From positions 1 to 34,372 of the forward strand of contig JBGOUY010000005.1 in assembly GCA_041477795.1 (NCBI GenBank): 34,372 bases of DNA. The letters run 5' to 3'. Every line of letters starts with the position of its first letter. Within the stretch, counting starts at the first letter, position 1. Below the pieces are notes generated by a model. The model ran no database searches. It was not told the origin of the DNA and saw nothing but the letters and a program-made list of their open reading frames with translations. The position numbers were made by a program, and so were the translations under genes. This DNA is from DATFMP01 sp041477795. GTDB taxonomy: Bacteria; SAR324; JACQKK01. Below, in pieces: positions 8,547 to 15,368 of this stretch.

Positions 8547-9644
8547 ATGACCCCGCCTCGAGCGGCCGGCAGCGACCCCGGCTCTGCCGAGTTGATCGAG
8601 ATGCGCCCCGATGCGCGCATCGTCCCCGAGACCGTCGCCGCGGCGCTGGAAGGCCGCCTGCCCGGCGCCCACGGCGTGCCGGAGATTCTCCAATTCCGGG
8701 GTGGCGAGGCCAACCTGACCTACCTGCTACGGTACCGCACGGAGGACGGCGGCGCGCAGGAGTATGTGCTGCGGCGGCCGCCGCCGGGCCCCGTGGCGCC
8801 CAAGTCCCACGACATGGGGCGCGAATACGCCGTGCTCTCGCGTCTGTACCGCGCCTATCCGTTGGCGCCGCGCGCGTTCTACTTCAGCGAGGATCCGGCG
8901 GTGGTCGGTGCGCCGTTCCTGGTGATGGAGCGGCGGCGCGGCATCGTCATCCGCACCGAGCTGCCGGCGCGTTTCCGCGGCCAGCCGGCCTTGTGCCGCC
9001 GCATCGCCGAGATGGTCGTGGACACCCTGGCGGACCTGCACGCCGTCGACCCCGACTCCGTGGAGCTGGGCGGCCTGGGCCGCCCCGAAGGCTTCATGGA
9101 GCGCCAGGTGCGTGGCTGGGCCGGGCGCTGGGAGGCCGCCAAGACCGCAGAGGTGCCCGCCTTCGACCGCCTCACCGCCTGGCTCGCCGGGCGCGTGCCG
9201 CCCGCCCCCCGCGCCGCGCTGGTGCACAACGACTTCAAGCTGGACAACATCATGGTCGACGCGGACGACCCCGGCACGCCCGTGGCCGTGTTCGACTGGG
9301 ACATGTGCACGGTGGGCGATCCGCTGGCGGACCTGGGCACGCTGCTGGGCTACTGGACCGAACCGGGCGACAGCGAGGCGCGCAAAGCCTTCGCCGTCAT
9401 CCCCAGCCAGGAGCCGGGCTTCCTCACCCGTGCGGACGCGGCCGCCCGCTATGGCGCCCGGCACGGCGTGGACGTCTCGCACATCCGCTGGTACGAAGTA
9501 TTCGGGGTCTGGAAGATCGCCGTGATCCTCCAGCAGCTCTACGTGCGCTGGCACCGCGGCGTGTCCCGCGACGAGCGCTTCCGCACCTATGGCGCGCGGG
9601 CCGAGCGCCTGATCGAATCGGCCCGCGACCTGGCGGGGGTGTAG
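8547..9644 (+). CDS. APH-fold phosphotransferase family protein
   Basis: A 365-aa protein of the aminoglycoside phosphotransferase/choline kinase fold. The nucleotide-binding N-lobe includes GGEANLTYLLRY (Gly-rich loop) and YVLRRPP. The catalytic loop is LVHNDFKLDNIM (H-x-D-x4-N) and the metal-binding segment is VFDWDMCTVGDPLADLG. The overall form matches the phosphotransferase family related to the N-terminal kinase domain of ACAD10/11, usually found near acyl-CoA dehydrogenases. None is in this window. The substrate is unknown, and antibiotic resistance is not implied. The start at 8547 has only a weak GGTGA upstream. The ATG at 8601 (MRPDARIVPE) is an alternative that keeps the whole fold. 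Confidence 0.85.
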   Translation: MTPPRAAGSDPGSAELIEMRPDARIVPETVAAALEGRLPGAHGVPEILQFRGGEANLTYLLRYRTEDGGAQEYVLRRPPPGPVAPKSHDMGREYAVLSRLYRAYPLAPRAFYFSEDPAVVGAPFLVMERRRGIVIRTELPARFRGQPALCRRIAEMVVDTLADLHAVDPDSVELGGLGRPEGFMERQVRGWAGRWEAAKTAEVPAFDRLTAWLAGRVPPAPRAALVHNDFKLDNIMVDADDPGTPVAVFDWDMCTVGDPLADLGTLLGYWTEPGDSEARKAFAVIPSQEPGFLTRADAAARYGARHGVDVSHIRWYEVFGVWKIAVILQQLYVRWHRGVSRDERFRTYGARAERLIESARDLAGV

Positions 9645-9680
9645 CTGCCGGGATAACGGCGGCGGGTCCGCAGATGGAAC

Positions 9681-9859
9681 CAGCGCTCCGGCTCTACCGC
9701 GGAGGGAGGAGCGGAACAGGCGAGCGCTGCGTCAGCTCAGCATGGCTTGGATGCGAACGATGCCAAGCCGGGAATCCGCGCCGCTCGGAAGGCGGTCTTG
9801 ACGATCGGCCGCAGCGAGAAGGGCTGCGGAGGAGAGAACCGGAGCCATGTGTGGCTCCG
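9681..9859 (+). promoter_or_regulatory. Hairpin-rich leader upstream of dapD
   Basis: Four inverted repeats fill the region between the phosphotransferase stop and dapD. CAGCGCTC (9681-9688) pairs with GAGCGCTG (9722-9729). GGCTTGG (9744-9750) pairs with CCAAGCC (9763-9769). CCGCAGC (9809-9815) pairs with GCTGCGG (9823-9829). CGGAGCCA (9840-9847) pairs with TGGCTCCG (9852-9859) across a TGTG loop. The last stem ends 41 nt before the dapD Shine-Dalgarno. No consensus of a riboswitch I know (lysine, glycine, TPP, SAM-II) is visible. It may be a structured leader or attenuator, or a divergent mobile RNA remnant. Confidence 0.45.
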
Positions 9860-9909
9860 CAGCGGGCACGAGCAGTCACCCGCGTCTGCATCCGAGGAAC
9901 AAGGAGCTT

Positions 9910-11037
9910 ATGAGCCAATCCGAGAGCAAAGCCGCGTCCGTGCTGGAGCGTTATCCGGCCATCGACCACATGGTGCTGTTGCGCGTGTACGATCATGAGG
10001 ATCGCCTGCGCGTGCTGCTGCCCAACCTGCCCCCGCACCAGGAGACCCTGCGCGTGCTGCACGGCGTGCAGGATCGCGACGGGCGCATCACGCCAGCCGA
10101 GGCCAAGCGCGGCCTGGAGGCGCTGGCGGCCCTGCGCCAGGACAAGGGCAATCCTTGCGCGGACGTGCTACGGCACGCGACGGCGGGCAAGCCGCACCGC
10201 CTGCACGTGATCGCCAGCCCCGTGCCCGGGCTGGTGGGGCGCATCGCCCAGCGCAAGGGCACGCGGGAGGACACCGAGGCCCTGTTCGACCTGCTCAACA
10301 CCGGCGACGTGCGCGCGGCGGAGAAGGTGGACGGGCGCTGGCAGCCGCAGCCCTACGTCATCGACGGCATCCTCAATTACTTCGCCACGCACGATTCGGT
10401 GCGCATGGGCCCGGACGTGTGGGACAAGGTGCCGCTGCGCATCGTCACCGCGACGGACGCGGAGCTGGCCGCTGCGGGTGTGCGCTATGCCCCCGGCGCG
10501 CGCGTGCGCACGGGCTGCTACATCGGGCCGGGCACCGTCATCATGAACCACGCCTTCGTCAACGTGGGCGCCTGGATCGCCGGCGGGGGCGTGATGGTGG
10601 ACGTGGCGACTCGCGTGGCCTCCTGCGCCCAGATCGGCAAGGGCGTCAAGCTGGGCGCGGGCACCGGCATCGAGGGCATCCTGGAGCCCGCCGGACGCCT
10701 GCCCTCCATCGTGGAGGATCACGCCAAGATCGGCGCCATGTGTGAGGTCTCCGGCATCGTGGGTGAGGGCTCCGTGCTGGCCAGCGGGGTCGTGATGGCC
10801 TCCGGCAAACGCATCTTCGACGAGGCCACGGGCGAGATCGTTCCGCCGCTCAGCCTGGAGGTGGCCGGCACGGTCTACCAGATCCCCACCATCCCGCCCT
10901 ATCGGCTGGCCGTGGGCGGCTCCCTGCTCTCCGAGTCCGGCCGCTTCGCCACCGATGCGGTGATCCTCAAGCCGGGCGACTTGCGCGACACGGATACCCT
11001 CAAGCACTTCGAGCGCCAGGGCATCCTGTACCTGTAA
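9910..11037 (+). CDS. dapD: 2,3,4,5-tetrahydropyridine-2,6-dicarboxylate N-succinyltransferase
   Basis: A 375-aa left-handed beta-helix acyltransferase that would succinylate tetrahydrodipicolinate from succinyl-CoA in lysine and diaminopimelate synthesis. Signature segments match DapD: PGARVRTGCYIGPG, VNVGAWI, MVDVATRVASCAQIGKGVKL, GIEGILEP, VEDHAKIGAMCEV and GKRIFDEATGEIV. At 375 residues it is about 100 longer than E. coli DapD (274) and nearer the long form seen in Pseudomonas-type proteobacteria, with an extra N-terminal region of about 180 residues. The start is the ATG at 9910 behind AAGGAG (9901-9906), though the spacing of 3 nt is short. It is preceded by a hairpin-rich leader and followed by a terminator-like hairpin, so it is probably transcribed alone. 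Confidence 0.88.
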   Translation: MSQSESKAASVLERYPAIDHMVLLRVYDHEDRLRVLLPNLPPHQETLRVLHGVQDRDGRITPAEAKRGLEALAALRQDKGNPCADVLRHATAGKPHRLHVIASPVPGLVGRIAQRKGTREDTEALFDLLNTGDVRAAEKVDGRWQPQPYVIDGILNYFATHDSVRMGPDVWDKVPLRIVTATDAELAAAGVRYAPGARVRTGCYIGPGTVIMNHAFVNVGAWIAGGGVMVDVATRVASCAQIGKGVKLGAGTGIEGILEPAGRLPSIVEDHAKIGAMCEVSGIVGEGSVLASGVVMASGKRIFDEATGEIVPPLSLEVAGTVYQIPTIPPYRLAVGGSLLSESGRFATDAVILKPGDLRDTDTLKHFERQGILYL

Positions 11038-11045
11038 CCACCCAT

Positions 11046-11070
11046 AACCGCGGCCTGGCCCCCGGTTTTT
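11046..11070 (+). terminator. Intrinsic terminator of dapD
   Basis: AACCG (11046-11050) pairs with CGGTT (11063-11067) around a GC-rich inner stem and runs into TTTTT (11066-11070), 9 nt after the dapD stop. An AT-rich stretch follows. Confidence 0.55.
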
Positions 11071-11079
11071 AATCAAAAT

Positions 11080-11109
11080 TTTACAATTGGAACATGGCGC
11101 CTTCACTAT
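11080..11109 (+). promoter_or_regulatory. Putative promoter of the first small-protein gene
   Basis: TTTACA (11080-11085, 5/6) and CACTAT (11104-11109, 3/6) are 18 nt apart. The predicted start at about 11116 falls just before the first stem of the leader RNA at 11121, which is consistent. The -10 box is weak. Confidence 0.38.
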
Positions 11110-11120
11110 CGTGTGGAATC

Positions 11121-11206
11121 CTGCTGGAAAAGGGGCGCGACGTAACGTTTCGCGTCGCCCCAGCGTCTAAACAGGCAAAGCGCCGCGGTCAGGCGCTCTC
11201 CAGCAG
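11121..11206 (+). ncRNA. Predicted three-way-junction leader RNA of the 59-aa gene
   Basis: An outer stem P1 is formed by CTGCTGGA (11121-11128) and TCCAGCAG (11199-11206). Inside it are P2, GGGGCG (11132-11137) plus ACG (11140-11142) with CGT (11153-11155) plus CGCCCC (11156-11161) and a 2-nt bulge, and P3, AGCGCC (11179-11184) with GGCGCT (11192-11197). The joining strand 11162-11178 is unpaired and A-rich. The 3' strand of P1 overlaps the start of the AGAGG ribosome-binding site (11205-11209), so folding could affect translation of the ORF at 11217. It matches no riboswitch consensus I can recall. A faint resemblance of the joining strand to the glycine aptamer is not backed by the rest of that consensus. 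Confidence 0.45.
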
Positions 11207-11216
11207 AGGTCCCATG

Positions 11217-11396
11217 ATGAAGGCCAAGAAGATCACGCAAGACGATGTCCGCACCGCCCTGAAGCGGTTCAAGCGCAGCGGTGGGCTGATTCGGCGCCTG
11301 CCGGACCAAGTGACTCCCAGCCGCGCGCTGGTGCCCGCCCGCGCAGCCTACGAGACCGTGGACGTGTTTCTGGCCAAGATCGGCCTGCTCTCCTGA
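11217..11396 (+). CDS. Small conserved protein A (59 aa), paralogue of the 63-aa protein at 11736
   Basis: A basic 59-aa protein of unknown function. It shares a clear pattern with the gene at 11736: I-T-x-x-x-[VI]-x-x-AL-[KE]-RFK, then GGLIR-[RK]-LPD, then LV-x-A-x-x-A-x-YETV. I recall similar one-domain small proteins in pseudomonads and other proteobacteria, without known function. There is no signal peptide or membrane segment. The start is taken as the second of two adjacent ATGs (11214, 11217), because AGAGG lies 7 nt before it. A strong hairpin follows the stop at once. The paralogous match is the best evidence that this short frame is real. A Lys/Arg-rich N-terminus could suit nucleic-acid or ribosome binding, but that is a guess. 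Confidence 0.8.
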   Translation: MKAKKITQDDVRTALKRFKRSGGLIRRLPDQVTPSRALVPARAAYETVDVFLAKIGLLS

Positions 11397-11403
11397 GTCC
11401 ACC

Positions 11404-11426
11404 CCTGCAGGCGCGACGCCTGCAGG
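11404..11426 (+). terminator. Perfect 10-bp hairpin after small protein A
   Basis: CCTGCAGGCG (11404-11413) pairs perfectly with 11417-11426 across a CGA loop, 8 nt after the stop codon. There is no T-tract. It is either a terminator of unusual form or a 3' RNA-stabilising hairpin. Confidence 0.5.
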
Positions 11427-11629
11427 CCCAGCCCCGGGACAAGGCCCGGCACGGCCGCCTGCGCCGCCCTTCGCTTCCCGTTCCGCAGCCCTCCCGCAGC
11501 CGGCGCAGGGTCTGGAAGCCGGGAACCATCAGGAAGCGATCAGATTGCGGACAGTCGAGACCGAAGAAACCGTCCCCAACTGCCGATCTGCTGGCGCAAG
11601 GGCAAACGGGCCTCCAACGAAGAAAATGC

Positions 11630-11663
11630 TTGACTGTTAGCAGATAACTTGGTAGAGTGCTAA
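11630..11663 (+). promoter_or_regulatory. Sigma-70 promoter overlapped by a CIRCE-like HrcA operator
   Basis: TTGACT (11630-11635, 5/6) and TAGAGT (11653-11658) are exactly 17 nt apart. Across the same bases lies TTAGCAGAT-N9-GAGTGCTAA (11637-11663). The CIRCE consensus is TTAGCACTC-N9-GAGTGCTAA: the right half-site is a perfect 9/9, the left is 6/9, and the spacer is exactly 9. CIRCE is the operator of the heat-shock repressor HrcA, usually placed over groESL or dnaK promoters. Here it would repress the 63-aa gene at 11736 and release it on protein-folding stress. Confidence 0.7.
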
Positions 11664-11690
11664 CGTCTTCGATTAATGGGGAAATGGGAA

Positions 11691-11730
11691 CGTTGCTGAC
11701 GAGGGTCGGCGACCCCAAGCTGGAAAGGAG
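11691..11730 (+). promoter_or_regulatory. 5' UTR with a possible RNA-thermometer-like fold
   Basis: CGTTGCT (11691-11697) contains TTGCT, the UYGCU element that ROSE thermometers use to pair with AGGA. An AGGA occurs in the Shine-Dalgarno at 11726-11729. Between them is a hairpin, GGGTC (11703-11707) with GACCC (11711-11715). The pairing around the Shine-Dalgarno is imperfect, so this is only suggestive. It fits with the CIRCE-like operator just upstream. Confidence 0.25.
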
Positions 11731-11735
11731 ACGCC

Positions 11736-11927
11736 ATGAAAAACAACAAAGCGACCATCACGGAACACGAAATCCAAGCCGCCCTCGAGCGGTTCAAATC
11801 GCGTGGCGGGCTGATCAGGAAGCTTCCGGATGAGATCGTCCCGGCCCACAACCTGGTGGGCGCGAAGTTCGCGATGTACGAGACGGTTCAGGAAGCCAGC
11901 AGCGCTTCGGTGCCCGAGGCGAGCTGA
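11736..11927 (+). CDS. Small conserved protein B (63 aa) under a CIRCE-like promoter
   Basis: A paralogue of the 59-aa protein at 11217. The shared core runs from ITEHEIQAALERFKSRGG through LIRKLPDEIVP to NLVGAKFAMYETV, about residues 8-52. It ends in a short Ser/Ala/Glu tail that the paralogue lacks. AAGGAG (11725-11730) lies 5 nt before the ATG, a strong ribosome-binding site. The promoter at 11630-11658 is overlapped by a CIRCE-like operator, so expression is probably induced by heat or misfolded protein through HrcA. No signal peptide or membrane segment is seen. Function is unknown. The regulatory context suggests a small stress protein, perhaps binding the ribosome or a chaperone. The two genes are separated by 339 nt and have different leaders, so they are duplicates with split regulation. 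Confidence 0.85.
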   Translation: MKNNKATITEHEIQAALERFKSRGGLIRKLPDEIVPAHNLVGAKFAMYETVQEASSASVPEAS

Positions 11928-11961
11928 TCCAGCGCTAAGAGCCGTCTGATGTGCCCCGCAC

Positions 11962-12042
11962 CACCGCCAGGTGGGCGGTGCCGCGCCCCAGAGCGGCCAT
12001 TGCCTCCTCCCCTGCCCGCCGGCCATCCCTGGCCGGCGGGCA
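11962..12042 (+). terminator. Hairpins downstream of small protein B
   Basis: Two stems lie in the convergent gap. CACCGCC (11962-11968) pairs with GGCGGTG (11974-11980). A perfect 12-bp stem is formed by 12013-12024 and 12031-12042 across an ATCCCT loop. Neither has a T-tract. The second is stable enough to act as a transcript end on either strand. Confidence 0.4.
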
Positions 12043-12168
12043 ATCGATCCGCAATCCCTCTGCTCGTAGCGATCCCGACCTGCTGTCCCGTCGCTCATCG
12101 TCCGCGCCGGAATTCGTTCGAGTCCGGACGATTATTATTCGGCGAAATTAATCATGATTTATTCCGAC

Positions 12169-12204
12169 AAAAAAAGGCGGGAGCGCCGCGAGGGCGCTCC
12201 CGCC
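12169..12204 (-). terminator. Intrinsic terminator of nrdJ
   Basis: Read on the minus strand, a perfect 12-bp GC-rich stem (12204-12193 with 12187-12176, 5-nt loop) is followed by seven T (12175-12169). It begins 29 nt after the nrdJ stop and is the clearest intrinsic terminator in the window. Confidence 0.92.
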
Positions 12205-12233
12205 ATGGGGTCACGACGGAGGAGACGGGAGGG

Positions 12234-15200
12234 CTACGAACAGCCCATCGAATTGCCGCAGGACAGACAGCGATAGCACGTGCCGTTGCGCACGGTGAGG
12301 TGGCCGCAGGTATCGCAAACGGGGGCATCGCCCATCATCTCAGCCAGGTGCTCATTGAGCGCATCGGCGTGTTCGGGCGCTCTCGGCGGCTCCGTGGCGC
12401 CACGCGGCGCCGGGGCGGGCGCTTGACTCGCGGTGGCCTGGGCCGCGTGGAGTTCAGCCGCGCGGGGGGCCTCGCCGTTGCCGTTGCCCTGCGGCTCGAC
12501 GTGCACGAAGTCCATCCGGCCCAGGTACTCCATCCCCAGGATGCGGAAGATGAAGTCCAGGATCGACGTGGCCGTGCGCACGTTGGGATGGTCGGTGATC
12601 CCGTAAGGCTCGAAGCGCGTGAAGGTGAACATCTTCACGAGTTTCTCCAGCGGCACGCCGTGCTGCAGCCCGGTGGAGACGGCCTGGGCGAAGCTGTTCA
12701 TCATGCTGCGGTAGGCCGCGCCTTCCTTGTACATGTCGATGAAGATCTCGCCCAGCTCGCCGTTCTCGTATTCGCCCGTGCGCAGGAAGAGCTTGTGCCC
12801 GGCCACGGAGGCCTCCAGCGTGAAGCCCTTGCGGCGGCGCGGCAGCTCGCGCCGGTAGCGCCAGGCGTAGACGTCCGGCACGCCCGCGGCTTTGGCCACC
12901 GCCTCGGCTTCCGGCACCGCCTCGCTGTCGGCCTCCTTCTTCTCGCTGAGCTGGGAGGAGAGCGGCTGGGAGCCCTTGGAGTTGTCGCGGTACAGGGCCA
13001 CGGCCTTGAGCCCGTAGCGCCAGGACTGCACGTAGAGGTCCTCGATCTCCTCCACGGTGGTCTGCTCGGGCACGTTGATGGTTTTGGAGATGGCCCCGGA
13101 GATGAAGGGCTGCACCGCGGCCATCATCTTCACGTGCGCCATGGGCAGGATGAAGCGCTTGCCGTAGGGCCCGCAGGTGTTGGCGCAGTCGAACACGGCC
13201 AGGTGCTCGGGCTTGAGGTGCGGCGCCCCCTCGATAGTCTCGCGGCCGCCGATGCGCACGCGCGCGCGCTCGATGTCCTCCTCGCTCAGCCTCTTGGCGC
13301 GCAGGGCGGGCGGGTTCACGTGCGGCGTGAAGTCGTTGAAGCTGCCCGTCAGCTTGACGGACTGGGCGGCTTCCTGGATCTCGTCGTCCGTGAAGCCCAG
13401 CTCCTTCAGGCGTGCCAGGCTGAGCGTATCGCCGTCGGCCAGCTCCTGGGTGCCCAGAATGTACCGGATCACGTCGGCGATCTGCGTGGCGCCGTAGCCC
13501 AGGTTACGCAGGGCCAGGGAAAGGGACTGGTTGACGATCTTGATGTAGCCCCCGCCGGCCAGCTTCTTCCACTTCACCAGCGAGTAGTCCGGCTCCACGC
13601 CCGTGGTGTCGCAGTCCATCAGCAGGCCGATGGTGCCCGTCGGTGCCAGCACGGTTATCTGCGAGTTGCGGTAACCGTGCTTGCGGCCCAGGGCCTCGGC
13701 GCGGGCCCAGGCGTCCTGGGCGGCATCCCACAGCTCGCGGGCGACCAGGCGGTTGTCGATGCGCCCGGCGGACTCGCGGTGCTTGCCGATGACGCGCAGC
13801 ATGGGCTCCGCGTTGCCCGCATAGCCGGGGAAGGCGTCGATCTTCTCCGCGATCTCCGCGGACGTGGCGTAGGCCTCACCGCACAGGATGGCGGTCAGCG
13901 TGCCGGCCAGGGCGCGGCCTTCTTCGCTGTCGTAGGCCAGCCCGTTCACCATCAGCAGCGTGCCCAGGTTCGCGTAGCCCAGGCCCAGCGGGCGGTAGTC
14001 GTGGCTGTTCTTCGCGATGGCTTCGGTGGGGTAGCTGGAGAAGTCCACCAGGATCTCCATCGCCGTGGCAAAGGTGCGGATGGCGGCCTGGTAGGCCAGC
14101 AGGTCGAAGCGCCCGTCCTCGCGGCGGAACTTCATCAGGTTCAGGGACGCCAGGTTGCAGGCCGTGTCGTCCAGGAACATGAACTCCGAGCAGGGGTTGG
14201 AGGCGTAGATGCGGTCCGTGTTGGCGCAGGTGTGCCAGCCGTTGATGGTGGTGTCGTACTGCACGCCCGGATCCGCGCAGGCCCAGGCCGCCTCGGCGAT
14301 CTCGTGCATCAGCTTGCGCGCCTTGTGCGTCTCGAACACCGACCCGTCCGTGCGCAAGGTGGTCTGCCACTCCCCGTCGTTCTCGTAGGCCGCCATGAAC
14401 GCATCGGTGATGCGCACGGAGTTGTTGGAGTTCTGACCCGACACCGTGTGGTAGGCCTCGCCGTTGAAGTCCGACTCCAGCCCGCCGGCGATGAGCAGCT
14501 TGGCCTTGGCCTCTTCCTTGGCCTTCCACCGGATGAAGTCCACGATTTCTGGGTGATCCATGTCCAGGCACACCATCTTGGCCGCGCGGCGGGTGGTGCC
14601 CCCGGACTTGGTGGCGCCCGCGCCCTTGTCGAACACCTCCAGGAAGGACATCAGGCCCGAGGAGGTGCCGCCGCCGGAGAGGTGCTCGTACTTGCTGCGC
14701 AGCTTGGAGAAGTTGGTGCCCGTGCCCGAGCCATACTTGAACACGCGCGCTTCCTTCTGCAGCAGCGTGAAGATCGACATCAGGTCGTCCTCCACGCGCT
14801 GGATGAAGCAGGCCGAGCACTGGGGGTGCTCGTAGGAGTTCTCCAGCATGCGCAGCGTGCCGGCCGCCTCGTCCCAGTGCCAGTTGCCCCCGCTGCCGCG
14901 GATGCCGTACTCCTGCCACAGCCCGCAGTTGAACCAGACGGGCGAATTGAAGGCGCCCCGCTGTGTCACGAGCAGGTAGGTCAGCTCGTCCTCAAAGATG
15001 TCCGCATCCAGATGGGTCTGGAAGTAGCCCTGCTCCTGGCCGTAGGCGCGGATGGTGTGGGCAATGCGGTGAATGACCTGGCGCACGGTGACCTCGTGCC
15101 CCGTGCCCGGCACGCCCGCCTTGCGGAAATACTTGGAGACCACGATGTCGGTGGCCAGTTGCGACCAGCTTTCCGGAACTTCGCAGTCGTTGAGCTCGAA

Positions 15201-15368
15201 GACGATCTTGCCGTTGGGCTCGGATATGACCGACCGGCGCTTGATCCAGCTCACCATCTCCAGCGGCGAGGCGCCATCCTTGGTGAAATGCCGCTTGAAG
15301 GCCAGACCCCGCCGGGTCTTGGAGGCCCGCGCAGTTCGCTGGGCCTTATCGTGAATGGTCTCCTCCAT
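12234..15368 (-). CDS. nrdJ: Adenosylcobalamin-dependent (class II) ribonucleotide reductase
   Basis: A 1044-aa class II reductase that converts ribonucleotides to deoxyribonucleotides with adenosylcobalamin as radical source, independent of oxygen. The ten-stranded barrel landmarks are present: HPQCSACF (redox Cys, C184/C187 region), the active-site N-x-C-x-E in NPCSEF (N391, C393, E395), and PTGTIGLLMDCDTTG. The C-terminus, after an Ala/Pro-rich linker of about 50 residues, carries a Cys-rich tail CDTCGHLTVRNGTCYRC and LSCGNSMGC, matching the zinc-binding reductant tail of the long NrdJ subgroup. The start is the ATG at 15368 with AGAGGA upstream. No cobalamin riboswitch fits in the short leader. 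It implies that the cell makes or imports B12. No nrdA/B or nrdD is in the window. Confidence 0.96.
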   Translation of the reverse strand: MEETIHDKAQRTARASKTRRGLAFKRHFTKDGASPLEMVSWIKRRSVISEPNGKIVFELNDCEVPESWSQLATDIVVSKYFRKAGVPGTGHEVTVRQVIHRIAHTIRAYGQEQGYFQTHLDADIFEDELTYLLVTQRGAFNSPVWFNCGLWQEYGIRGSGGNWHWDEAAGTLRMLENSYEHPQCSACFIQRVEDDLMSIFTLLQKEARVFKYGSGTGTNFSKLRSKYEHLSGGGTSSGLMSFLEVFDKGAGATKSGGTTRRAAKMVCLDMDHPEIVDFIRWKAKEEAKAKLLIAGGLESDFNGEAYHTVSGQNSNNSVRITDAFMAAYENDGEWQTTLRTDGSVFETHKARKLMHEIAEAAWACADPGVQYDTTINGWHTCANTDRIYASNPCSEFMFLDDTACNLASLNLMKFRREDGRFDLLAYQAAIRTFATAMEILVDFSSYPTEAIAKNSHDYRPLGLGYANLGTLLMVNGLAYDSEEGRALAGTLTAILCGEAYATSAEIAEKIDAFPGYAGNAEPMLRVIGKHRESAGRIDNRLVARELWDAAQDAWARAEALGRKHGYRNSQITVLAPTGTIGLLMDCDTTGVEPDYSLVKWKKLAGGGYIKIVNQSLSLALRNLGYGATQIADVIRYILGTQELADGDTLSLARLKELGFTDDEIQEAAQSVKLTGSFNDFTPHVNPPALRAKRLSEEDIERARVRIGGRETIEGAPHLKPEHLAVFDCANTCGPYGKRFILPMAHVKMMAAVQPFISGAISKTINVPEQTTVEEIEDLYVQSWRYGLKAVALYRDNSKGSQPLSSQLSEKKEADSEAVPEAEAVAKAAGVPDVYAWRYRRELPRRRKGFTLEASVAGHKLFLRTGEYENGELGEIFIDMYKEGAAYRSMMNSFAQAVSTGLQHGVPLEKLVKMFTFTRFEPYGITDHPNVRTATSILDFIFRILGMEYLGRMDFVHVEPQGNGNGEAPRAAELHAAQATASQAPAPAPRGATEPPRAPEHADALNEHLAEMMGDAPVCDTCGHLTVRNGTCYRCLSCGNSMGCS

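Noticed and set aside
9660..9905. Group II intron or lysine riboswitch ahead of dapD
   Set aside because: No domain V-like hairpin, reverse transcriptase fragment or lysine-aptamer consensus could be found; only unclassified hairpins are supported.
11121..11206. Glycine riboswitch
   Set aside because: The joining strand has a faint likeness, but the required GCCGAAGG-type segment is absent.
12100..12135. GTTCGAGTCC, resembling a tRNA T-loop
   Set aside because: The flanking bases do not form a T-stem, and no acceptor, D or anticodon arm is found upstream.
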